From: Macellibacteroides fermentans | Lineage (GTDB): Bacteria > Bacteroidota > Bacteroidia > Bacteroidales > Tannerellaceae | DNA: 64,000 bases | Direction: 5' to 3' | Assembly (NCBI RefSeq): GCF_013409575.1 | Contig: NZ_JACCCY010000001.1 | Span: 186,001 to 250,000, forward strand | In this document: positions 56,829 to 64,000 of the stretch, piece by piece | Position numbering within the stretch: position 1 is the stretch's first letter | How the letters are laid out: each line of letters begins with the position of its first letter | Translations under genes and position numbers: made by a program | Notes under the pieces: generated by a model | The model's input: the letters and a program-made list of their open reading frames with translations, nothing else | What the model was told of the DNA's origin: nothing | Databases searched by the model: none

Positions 56829-58451
56829 TTATTTCATTGTGTTAGTTACCTTTTCTATCACGTCTAGCCGTGCTTTTTTAGGATCGGGTGTACCAACAGT
56901 CAATCCATCAAGTTGGAATTCCAGAATCTCGTTTTTTTGGTGATTGTAAAGAGGCCATTCAGGTAAATCTTTGCCATTCGGATTACCTGTCTTTGCAAAA
57001 TTAGCCCAATAGGTGTTCATCATCCTTGCCACTTCCCGGTCTTTGTCTGTAGTAATCTCCGCTCCCCAACGAGAACTTAGTTTATTAAATACATATGGGA
57101 TTTCAGAACCATGAGGTGCGCCATTGGGCATTCGCTCTTGCTGTGATAAAGGCACATACGAGAACAAATAAATATATGCAGGTGTTCCGTTTTCGGCAAA
57201 AACATTCGCAGTGAATCGGGCAGGTTCTGCCCACACTTTGTCGGTGGTGACCATTGTAAGCAGTTTGCCAAAATCGGTTATGCCAGTAGGGTCATAGGCT
57301 GCAATAGCCTCATTTATATAACCTCCAAACATTGACAACAGTTGCTCTTTTGAATTGGCATTAATGAAGCCTCCCGGTACTTCCGCACTATTTGAGCCGA
57401 TAATGAGCGGGATGTGCGGTGGTCTTCCTGCCTCATAGGCACTTTGTGCTGTTTCTACTACCAATTTTCCGTCAAGGATTGGACCTGAATAAATAGGAAG
57501 TCCTCCATCCTCATTGGTTTCTTGTCCTCCATCTACAATATCCTCTACACTTAATGAGCGAAGCTTTTCAAGAGCCGTAGCATCAACACCTTCGATTCCA
57601 TGTTTTCGAGCAAAATTTCTGCCAATTGTTTCTGCTGAAACAGGGTAATACGGATCGGAATTTTCTTTACGTATCGACCTACCGGTAAGTACTCCGTCAC
57701 GACCACCACCGGATTCAATAATCGCTTTATGGAAAAGTCCTTTTGCAAATGGTATCGTCAGTAGTGAATGGACAGAAACGCCACCAGCAGACTCGCCAAA
57801 AATGGTAACATTATCCGGATTACCTCCAAATGCAGCGATATTTTCCTGTATCCATTTGAGGGCAGCAATCTGATCCATATAAGCATAACTACCCTTTGGT
57901 TCTTCCGGAAATTCTTCACTCAATGCAGGAAAAGCAAAATGCCCAAGACGTCCAAGTCGATAGTTAAAAGTTATCAGAATAATACCTTGTTTGGCAAATT
58001 CTTCTCCTGAAGTAGATTCACCGGAACCACTTCCACCAACGAAACCTCCACCATGTATCCACACCATAACCGGTAGTTCATCTTCTGGCTTCGTTCCGGA
58101 AGGTAACCATATATTCAGGAAAAGACAATCTTCAGATGAACCCTCAGCTATTCCTCCTGAACTTCGTGGCCAACCTGCTTGTGCACAATTTGCCCTATAC
58201 TCACTTGCATCAAGCTCTCCTTGCCATGCGGGTACTGGTTGTGGTGGTCGCCAACGATATTTACCTACAGGTGGTGCAGCATAAGGAATTCCTTTAAAGC
58301 TAACAATACCCTCTTGTTCTATACCTCTCAAAATTCCTGACGTTATACGAACCTTAACCGTTGTATTTTGATCTATTTGAACAATAGATTTTTGAGCCAA
58401 CAACGATCCGCTGATGATACTTAAAGCTAAAGCTGTTAATATCTTTTTCAT
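56829..58451 (-). CDS. exported type B carboxylesterase
   Basis: About 540 residues: signal peptide ([20 protein letters not shown]), HGGGF oxyanion hole, nucleophile GESAGG (Ser about 221), Glu partner later and the His in [11 protein letters not shown]. Homologous to para-nitrobenzyl esterase and cholinesterases; substrates are esters of unknown kind. An ATG 24 bp upstream (58475) would add residues ahead of the signal peptide, so I start at 58451. The 243 bp upstream (58476-58718) are very AT-rich and hold no gene. Confidence 0.9.
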   Translation of the reverse strand: MKKILTALALSIISGSLLAQKSIVQIDQNTTVKVRITSGILRGIEQEGIVSFKGIPYAAPPVGKYRWRPPQPVPAWQGELDASEYRANCAQAGWPRSSGGIAEGSSEDCLFLNIWLPSGTKPEDELPVMVWIHGGGFVGGSGSGESTSGEEFAKQGIILITFNYRLGRLGHFAFPALSEEFPEEPKGSYAYMDQIAALKWIQENIAAFGGNPDNVTIFGESAGGVSVHSLLTIPFAKGLFHKAIIESGGGRDGVLTGRSIRKENSDPYYPVSAETIGRNFARKHGIEGVDATALEKLRSLSVEDIVDGGQETNEDGGLPIYSGPILDGKLVVETAQSAYEAGRPPHIPLIIGSNSAEVPGGFINANSKEQLLSMFGGYINEAIAAYDPTGITDFGKLLTMVTTDKVWAEPARFTANVFAENGTPAYIYLFSYVPLSQQERMPNGAPHGSEIPYVFNKLSSRWGAEITTDKDREVARMMNTYWANFAKTGNPNGKDLPEWPLYNHQKNEILEFQLDGLTVGTPDPKKARLDVIEKVTNTMK

Positions 58452-58718
58452 GTCATATTTCAATTTACCATTCATTTTACCTACCTTCTTACTCCTTATT
58501 CATTGTTCTATTCATGGCGACGAAGGCAGCTTTTTATGGAAGAATATATTCAAAGAATCAACATTATATTCAGCTTTCCATTACCTCTTTTGCTTGAACA
58601 AAGTAATAAGTTCCTATTTGTGTTAGGGTATTTTTTTAGAGCATATAAAAAATGTATATATTTAATGCTATTTATTTATCTATCTATGCTATCCTTTTAT
58701 GACATAATTATTTATTAG

Positions 58719-59660
58719 TCATTCAAACTTCATATTGACAAATCCTTGCTTTTGTTCAAGCGTCATATTAAAGAAGCGTTTCTCTTTATTCAGTGAACGC
58801 ATGGCGGCCATTTCATCATCATTGAGGGCAAAGTCAAAGATTTCAATATTTTCCTTGATGTAATTAGGATTAGTTGCACCGGGAATTACCGAAAATCCTT
58901 CCTGAATATGCCAGCGTAGAATAATCTGTGCCGGAGTCTTTCTATGTGCAGCAGCGATTATCTTAATAACAGGATCTTTGAACAGTGCGCCTTCACTCAT
59001 AGCACCGCCCAGCGGAAACCAACATTCAACTGCTATGTTGTAGGGTTTTACTTTTTCGCGAATATCTATTCGTTGTGCATAGGGATGACATTCAATTTGC
59101 AACGCAACAGGTTTTATTTTCATATTATCAACAATGGCATGGAATGCTTCATCACTGTCATCAAAATTGCTGATACCCAATGCCCGTACTTTTCCACTTG
59201 CTACGGCTTTCTCCATATCTTTCCAGGCACCGACAAAGTCTCCGACTGGTTGATGGACGTATAGTAAGTCAATATAGGTTGTTTGCAGACGAGCCAACAT
59301 TTTATCTATTGCTTCCATCGTTATGCCTTCTCCATATTCAGAAGGCCAGATTTTGCTGGTAATCCAAATTTCTTCACGAGGAACGCCACTCTCTTTAACC
59401 GCTGAGCCGACCCCTGATTCGTTCCCGTAGGCGTGGGCTGTGTCTATATGGCGATAACCGGCCTTTAAAGCCACAAGGCAAGCCTCTTTACAGGCTTCAT
59501 TTGATGCTGTGAACGTTCCAAGTCCGAATTGAGGCATTTCCAAACCATTATTCAGTTTTATCATTGGAACATTTGCATTCACAACTTGTGCATTCGTAAA
59601 ATGTACACTTCCAAATAGCAGAATTGCTATTAACGTAAAACATTTTTCTGAGATTTTCAT
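58719..59660 (-). CDS. aldo/keto reductase with a signal peptide
   Basis: 313 residues. An N-terminal hydrophobic signal sequence (about 8-24, ends TNA-Q) precedes a full AKR domain starting MIKLNNGLEMPQFGLGTF. Tetrad: Asp/Tyr in HIDTAHAYGNE, Lys in TSKIWP, His in LYVHQPVGD. The export signal is unusual for an NADPH enzyme; cofactor supply in the periplasm is unclear. A start at the M before IKLNN would give a cytosolic protein, but the signal-like stretch is well formed. Confidence 0.85.
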   Translation of the reverse strand: MKISEKCFTLIAILLFGSVHFTNAQVVNANVPMIKLNNGLEMPQFGLGTFTASNEACKEACLVALKAGYRHIDTAHAYGNESGVGSAVKESGVPREEIWITSKIWPSEYGEGITMEAIDKMLARLQTTYIDLLYVHQPVGDFVGAWKDMEKAVASGKVRALGISNFDDSDEAFHAIVDNMKIKPVALQIECHPYAQRIDIREKVKPYNIAVECWFPLGGAMSEGALFKDPVIKIIAAAHRKTPAQIILRWHIQEGFSVIPGATNPNYIKENIEIFDFALNDDEMAAMRSLNKEKRFFNMTLEQKQGFVNMKFE

Positions 59661-59695
59661 ATCGTTATTTTTTATAATTTGAAGGATTTTTCTAT

Positions 59696-60163
59696 TTATT
59701 CACCTAATAATCTGGTAAATGAGAGTGATCCTAACTTCCACTTACCATCTATCAATACATATACTTCCGTTACCATAAATGGATTTACAACTTCATTGCC
59801 ACCGACAACGGCAGTCAAGCGAATCCGATCTAAAATGATTGCGGTGTTACTAATAAATCGAACTGATGTTTCTTGTATTTCTGCATGCTTGTAATGGATA
59901 CCGCCACTCTTGATCGTATTCAGTTCCTGTTCCTTATTCATCGTTCCGCCCATGTGGACAAAGACAGCTTCGTCATGAAAAAGGTTATTCAGCGAATCCA
60001 CATTTTTGTCAGCCATCCATTGCCATTTAGTTTTTGACAAATCTAGAAGTTCCTGTTTCGTCTGCTCACAGTTTGTTGTTTGTCTCTGTGCATAAGACGT
60101 CTGCATACTTAGCATCAATATACTGAATGCGAGAAATAATACTTTTGATATTCTTTTTTTCAT
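59696..60163 (-). CDS. exported NTF2/SnoaL-like protein
   Basis: 155 residues: signal peptide (ends SYA-Q), then a compact NTF2-like domain (about 35-155): WQWMADKNVDSLNNLFHDEAVFVHMGG, ending in KWKLGSLSFTRL. Related proteins are ketosteroid isomerase-like enzymes or binding domains. 9 bp downstream of the flavodoxin gene and apparently co-transcribed with it. Confidence 0.82.
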   Translation of the reverse strand: MKKRISKVLFLAFSILMLSMQTSYAQRQTTNCEQTKQELLDLSKTKWQWMADKNVDSLNNLFHDEAVFVHMGGTMNKEQELNTIKSGGIHYKHAEIQETSVRFISNTAIILDRIRLTAVVGGNEVVNPFMVTEVYVLIDGKWKLGSLSFTRLLGE

Positions 60164-60171
60164 GACAATTT

Positions 60172-60762
60172 TTATTTATTGATTATTAAACCTATTTCTT
60201 TCAACCAAGGTTCTACATCCGCATTCCCATTCGTTGAACCAAAACCTTTCAAATGTTTGGAGTCAGGGGTTAGTTCTACTATTTTAGCCAAGGTTTCATC
60301 CCTGTATGTTGCACCATAAGTGCAAAACGGTATAATTGTTTTCCCTTTAAAACTGTAATTTTCGCTTTCCAAAAATGACCAGATAGCCATAGGCGCTGTA
60401 TGCCACCAGACAGGGCAACCAACAAAAATCGTATCGTATTGATCCAAATTCTCTACTGTCATCTTTAGTTCCGGACGAATTCCATTATCGCGTTCTGCTT
60501 TGGCTACTTCGGTATGTGGTGTGTATTCACTTGGGTAAGTATTTACCGTTTCAATCCGGAAGAGGGTTCCTCCTGTATGTTTGGCAATATTTTCCGCCAT
60601 CTGTTTTGTTTTCCCTGTCCAACTAAAATAGGCTATCAGAATTTTTCGTTCTGTGGCTCCGGTATTTGTTTGCTCTTCCTTTACAGAAGAACGGTTGTTG
60701 CCTGAATATGCCACAGGGCATATTACCAACATTATCAATAGAGTTAAAAATAGATTTTTCAT
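60172..60762 (-). CDS. exported flavodoxin
   Basis: 196 residues: signal peptide (about 1-20, ends AYS-G), Ser/Thr/Glu-rich linker, then a flavodoxin domain with FMN phosphate loop SWTGKTKQMA and the FVGCPVWWHTAP flavin-stacking loop. It belongs to the long flavodoxin type common in gut bacteria, but here carries an export signal. The partner reductase is not obvious. Confidence 0.85.
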   Translation of the reverse strand: MKNLFLTLLIMLVICPVAYSGNNRSSVKEEQTNTGATERKILIAYFSWTGKTKQMAENIAKHTGGTLFRIETVNTYPSEYTPHTEVAKAERDNGIRPELKMTVENLDQYDTIFVGCPVWWHTAPMAIWSFLESENYSFKGKTIIPFCTYGATYRDETLAKIVELTPDSKHLKGFGSTNGNADVEPWLKEIGLIINK

Positions 60763-60786
60763 ATATCTTTTTTTGATTAATATTTC

Positions 60787-61815
60787 TTATTCTTTAATAT
60801 GTCTTTGCCAAAAGCGGACAGCTAAATCCAGCCATCCTTCGGCATCTGTACCTGTTCCGAGGCCGAATCCGTGTCCGGCAGTCTGATACCTGCGATATTC
60901 AACATCTACACCTGCATTTCGTAAATTTTCGACACGCCTTTCCACAGTATTCACATTGGCTATTCCATCGTTTGCCGCAACGGTTATAAATGAAGGTGAA
61001 AAATTACTTGAATAAGTTGATTGCCCGGTATAAGCAATGACTGCTGTGGCAGGTTTTGGCAAATTATCTCCCTTATAAGCAGACACACCGCTTAAAGCAA
61101 TGTTTCCTGCCATACGCGCCCCAGCTGAGCCACCCCATACTGAATAGTTCTTGCTGCTTACTCCGAGAATAGCAGCATTACGAAAGATATAAGATATCGC
61201 TGTTGCCAAATCTTCCGTAGCATATTGTTCACTACCGATACGGTAGCGTATCACAAAAGCATTCAGTCCTAATTCGCTTATTCGCTGTGCCAAAGGGAAG
61301 CCTTCGTGAAGTGAACCGACATACGAAAAACCTCCACCGGGACAAACTACCGCAAAAGGAGCATTGGGATTTCCCCGAAAGAAGAAAATTCCCGTATTTC
61401 TTTTAGCCGGATCTTGCTGCTTTTGTTGTTCCGTATAAATATCATAAAAGATCGTTTTACCTTTATTTACCTCATCTATCATGTAATTTACCGAACCAAC
61501 GATTACGTCCGGACGGACATTTCCGTGATACGGCATAAGGGAACCTACATTGGAGATCGGCGTATTATAATAAGACGAATTATCGTCACGGGATAAGAGT
61601 AATTCCCCAAACCCATTAAAAGCAGGATGATTGACGATATCACGTACATAATCATTTGTAGTCAGGTGTGTTCCCATATCCGTATTATTTTCGTCACCGT
61701 CATTTTCGTTTGTGTTGCCGTTTTCTTCAACAACGGTCGTGTTCGGCTTGTCTCCGTCGCAAGCCGAGACAAAACAGCTACACATCAACAACGTTATCAT
61801 ACAGATTATCTTCAT
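60787..61815 (-). CDS. lipoprotein alpha/beta hydrolase (acetyl-esterase-like)
   Basis: About 342 residues. I start at the ATG at 61815 because it opens a lipoprotein signal (lipobox FVSAC, Cys19), followed by an Asn/Asp/Glu-rich linker. Hydrolase domain: CPGGGFSYV oxyanion region, nucleophile GGSAGAR, and the late His in TAGHGFG. Similar to BD-FAE/Aes-type esterases. The frame is open for 32 codons further upstream (to 61911), but that part reads as a remnant of another gene. Confidence 0.85.
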   Translation of the reverse strand: MKIICMITLLMCSCFVSACDGDKPNTTVVEENGNTNENDGDENNTDMGTHLTTNDYVRDIVNHPAFNGFGELLLSRDDNSSYYNTPISNVGSLMPYHGNVRPDVIVGSVNYMIDEVNKGKTIFYDIYTEQQKQQDPAKRNTGIFFFRGNPNAPFAVVCPGGGFSYVGSLHEGFPLAQRISELGLNAFVIRYRIGSEQYATEDLATAISYIFRNAAILGVSSKNYSVWGGSAGARMAGNIALSGVSAYKGDNLPKPATAVIAYTGQSTYSSNFSPSFITVAANDGIANVNTVERRVENLRNAGVDVEYRRYQTAGHGFGLGTGTDAEGWLDLAVRFWQRHIKE

Positions 61816-61911
61816 CGTAAATTTCCCTATTAAACGCGTAAATGCGAGTACGGAGAGTTCCCATTTGCTATTTTCTAATTGTCCTGTTTTCATCATCAAA
61901 CGATTTATCAT
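61816..61911 (-). pseudogene. C-terminal remnant of an NTF2-like gene
   Basis: The 32 codons before the esterase start end in SKWELSVLAFTRLIGKF, which resembles the tail of the NTF2-like protein at 59696-60163 (GKWKLGSLSFTRLLGE). It looks like the leftover end of a second NTF2-like gene. Confidence 0.5.
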
Positions 61912-61918
61912 ATTCTAA

Positions 61919-62932
61919 TTATTCATCTTCATTCCAAAACCAGCATAGCCCGTTGTAAGTATATTCCGTTGACGCACGGCCATCGTGAGCATATCCGTCT
62001 TTCACGCTGTAAGCAAAATTTCCGTCCTGCTTGTTGTTAGCCTCAATGAAATACGGGGAATTCCGCATTTTGTTTACTCTGTTATTGTCATACGAATAGG
62101 CAAAATCTGCTGTTCCTGTGATAACCCAAACGAAAAAGTCGTCCTTGTCGTGATTCCCGGCTGCCGCAAAGATGTTATCCTCGTCCAGTGAGGTTCCACA
62201 GCTCATAGGCAGGAAATACCTGAAATAATCCAGGCAATATTGGAATGTGCGCCAAGCCGCGACCGAACCCATAGAAAATCCACCAAACCCTCGATGATCG
62301 TGTGACGCCTTCAGGCTTTCAGGAGACGAACTTTGCGCAAAGGTTGAATATGTACTTTCTACCGCCGGAATAAGGTCGTTTAAGAGTTCATTATGATAAT
62401 TCCTGTTTAGTTCAAGCGCAAGGCTGAAATTTCCACTGTCTTCGGAACTTGTATTGTTGTAAGTCGGGCAAATAATGATAAGCGGATGCATTCTCCCGTT
62501 CTCTATGGCGTTATCAAGAATATTCTTGAAGACACTCGGCTGCCCGGGTGTGCCAAGAGTCGATGTTTCATTGCCCCAGCCGCCGTGCATCAGATAAAAG
62601 GCATTGTACCTGTTTTCGTTAGAGTACGCATACGGCAGATATACAATTGCGCGTTTTGTCAGTTTCCGGGTTTTCTGTTCGTAGGTCATTGATTCGTAGG
62701 TCTCGTAAGTAAACTCAACTAATGTGCCTCGCTGATTTGCCGCTTGGTAATACGCTTCAGGAATTGTTTCAAGTTCCTGTGGAATCAAATGAGTAACTTC
62801 GGCGGGTGGCGTTTTATCCTCATCCCCATTGTCTGAAACGGGATCATTTTTTCCACATGCCGAAAAAGACAACGCAGCGAACAGTAGTGCCATGTTGCTA
62901 ATTCTTCTTCTTATTATTTTTGTTATTCTCAT
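61919..62932 (-). CDS. lipoprotein esterase (CE1/esterase D type)
   Basis: 337 residues: basic N-terminus, lipobox SFSAC (Cys26), Asp/Glu linker, then an alpha/beta hydrolase domain with FYLMHGGWGNE, nucleophile GFSMG (Ser220) and a late His in YAHDGR. This is the feruloyl-esterase/acetyl-xylan-esterase layout, often fused to or near glycan-degrading enzymes; here it has no glycoside hydrolase next to it. Substrate unknown. Confidence 0.85.
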   Translation of the reverse strand: MRITKIIRRRISNMALLFAALSFSACGKNDPVSDNGDEDKTPPAEVTHLIPQELETIPEAYYQAANQRGTLVEFTYETYESMTYEQKTRKLTKRAIVYLPYAYSNENRYNAFYLMHGGWGNETSTLGTPGQPSVFKNILDNAIENGRMHPLIIICPTYNNTSSEDSGNFSLALELNRNYHNELLNDLIPAVESTYSTFAQSSSPESLKASHDHRGFGGFSMGSVAAWRTFQYCLDYFRYFLPMSCGTSLDEDNIFAAAGNHDKDDFFVWVITGTADFAYSYDNNRVNKMRNSPYFIEANNKQDGNFAYSVKDGYAHDGRASTEYTYNGLCWFWNEDE

Positions 62933-62946
62933 GAGACGTTTGATTT

Positions 62947-64000
62947 TTAATCAAGTCCTTTTTCTTTCATCCAATCCGAAAGCAAGTCTGCAATTTCGAT
63001 ATTGTTCAGATCAGACATGAGGAAATGTGTATTACCATATATGCCTATCTCAGGTAATTCCACCAGAGTAGCATCTCCGCCATGACGGTTAATCGCTTCT
63101 ACAAAGAGGCGTCCCAAAGCCAGACGTGTACGCCAATTCTCCGCGCCGAGGTCGTTGCTTACTTCTTTCCCGATATTATCTCCGAAATACAAGACAATAG
63201 GTATTTGTGTCAGTTTCTTAAAGTCTGCCATCGGAATTTCGATACCGGACAATACGCCTGTACGTCCTGTAATGGGTTCAGGCAGTTCTCCTTCGGGAAA
63301 TAAGTAGGTACCCGGTTCATACGATACGATAGCCTTCACATTACTGCTCTTTACCCCTGCGAACCATCCGGGTAAACCTCCTTGAGAATGCGTTATAAGA
63401 ATACCTTGACCTATTTTATTGAAAAGCTCTACCATGCTGTTTGTTATCACATTGGCATCAAAACCGCCTGTGTTGGGAGTCATCTGGCGGAAGAAATTCT
63501 CCAGGCTTTTTTTATCTCGTGGAAACTGTACATTATCGAAATAGTTCGGCCAAATACCGATACGGAATATTTCGTACCACATCTGTTCATCAGCAATGGG
63601 TTCTATGGTTGCAGCAACGGTGCTTCGCCCTGCTTTTCCCCTGCGGGGTTGGTCTACCAGATAGGTACTGAATCTTCTTCGTGAAAATATATTCTGGAAA
63701 CCTTCACGTCCGTCCGCTGTGGTTTCCCATGTCCTTGCCGATTGTCCTGCACCATGTAGAAATACGAGGGGATATTTGCGGGAATTATCAGGTATTTGAT
63801 AAAATACATAAGCATGGTCGCCGTGAAAGGTTTGTCCATCAGGGTAAGGTTTGAAATTATCAAACTTGTTTGCATCATAAGTCCCCGGATTTTGGATGAT
63901 TGTTCCGCCAACGGAAAAACTGCCTTGTTCTTTCAGTACAAGCAATCCGTCTGTCTGATTATCCGTCTGCCCTTTACATCCCCAAAAGAGGCATAGTGCT
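62947..64000 (-). CDS. lipoprotein alpha/beta hydrolase, 5' end beyond the window
   Basis: The frame is open to the window edge. Its last visible upstream codons give ALCLFWGCKGQ, a lipobox-like stretch with Cys, so this is the end of a lipoprotein signal and the true start lies past 64000. Domain: VFLHGAGQSARTW, nucleophile GILITHSQGG, late His in NTHFLM. 14 bp upstream of the CE1-like gene, same strand. The substrate is unknown. A TTG at 63945 is only an internal codon. Confidence 0.85.
   Translation of the reverse strand, partial: ALCLFWGCKGQTDNQTDGLLVLKEQGSFSVGGTIIQNPGTYDANKFDNFKPYPDGQTFHGDHAYVFYQIPDNSRKYPLVFLHGAGQSARTWETTADGREGFQNIFSRRRFSTYLVDQPRRGKAGRSTVAATIEPIADEQMWYEIFRIGIWPNYFDNVQFPRDKKSLENFFRQMTPNTGGFDANVITNSMVELFNKIGQGILITHSQGGLPGWFAGVKSSNVKAIVSYEPGTYLFPEGELPEPITGRTGVLSGIEIPMADFKKLTQIPIVLYFGDNIGKEVSNDLGAENWRTRLALGRLFVEAINRHGGDATLVELPEIGIYGNTHFLMSDLNNIEIADLLSDWMKEKGLD

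Overview
The window looks like the chromosome of a Bacteroidales bacterium (Bacteroides/Parabacteroides/Dysgonomonas type; the genus cannot be fixed from sequence alone). The signs are: several starts preceded by the Bacteroidetes promoter box TAnnTTTG, some with a TTG/TTTG box 19-20 nt upstream; a general lack of Shine-Dalgarno sequences; a TonB receptor paired with a DUF4625 lipoprotein; GH84 hexosaminidases; DUF3857/transglutaminase proteins; a short MenE; an RteC protein; and an IS66 element. The DNA is AT-rich and mostly core genome up to about 48 kb, then accessory.

Layout. 1-10.5 kb (+): the end of menC, then menE, an exported transglutaminase-like protein, a paralogue of it that has lost the catalytic residues, and two tandem GH84 beta-N-acetylglucosaminidases. 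10.6-12.7 kb (+): serB, a Dabb protein and a C_GCAxxG_C_C protein. 12.7-16.6 kb (-): a TPR protein and gyrA. 16.8-21.6 kb (+): clpC and htpG; htpG has a sigma-54-like -24/-12 element upstream. 21.65-23.56 kb (-): a group II intron whose reverse transcriptase is broken by one in-frame TGA; it has inserted between htpG and htpG's own terminator. 23.7-26.4 kb (+): a patatin/POTRA/barrel protein and three tRNA-Arg(ACG) genes. 26.7-29.25 kb: a 100-bp palindromic repeat element and an IS66-family insertion sequence.

29.4-34.9 kb (-): periplasmic M3 peptidase, cytosolic patatin, O-acetylhomoserine sulfhydrylase and a D-2-hydroxyacid dehydrogenase. 35.0-37.0 kb (+): a membrane-anchored GT51 transglycosylase with a large AsmA-like N-terminal part. 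37.0-40.0 kb (-): a three-gene, probably metal (zinc-like) uptake cassette. 40.1-48.1 kb: phoH, folC, an MFS transporter, corA with an unusual leader, proS and panB.

48.4-64.0 kb (-): an accessory region. Its edge holds decayed genes (a frameshifted lipoprotein, a truncated carboxylesterase) and an RteC protein, which is typical of CTnDOT-like conjugative elements. It then runs through about fourteen same-strand genes for aldo/keto reductases, SDR proteins, flavodoxins, a cupin, a carboxymuconolactone-decarboxylase-like protein, an NTF2-like protein and five alpha/beta hydrolases. Many of these have signal peptides or lipoboxes, so families usually found in the cytosol appear to be exported here. 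The substrate is unknown. This cluster is the best candidate in the window for an undescribed system.
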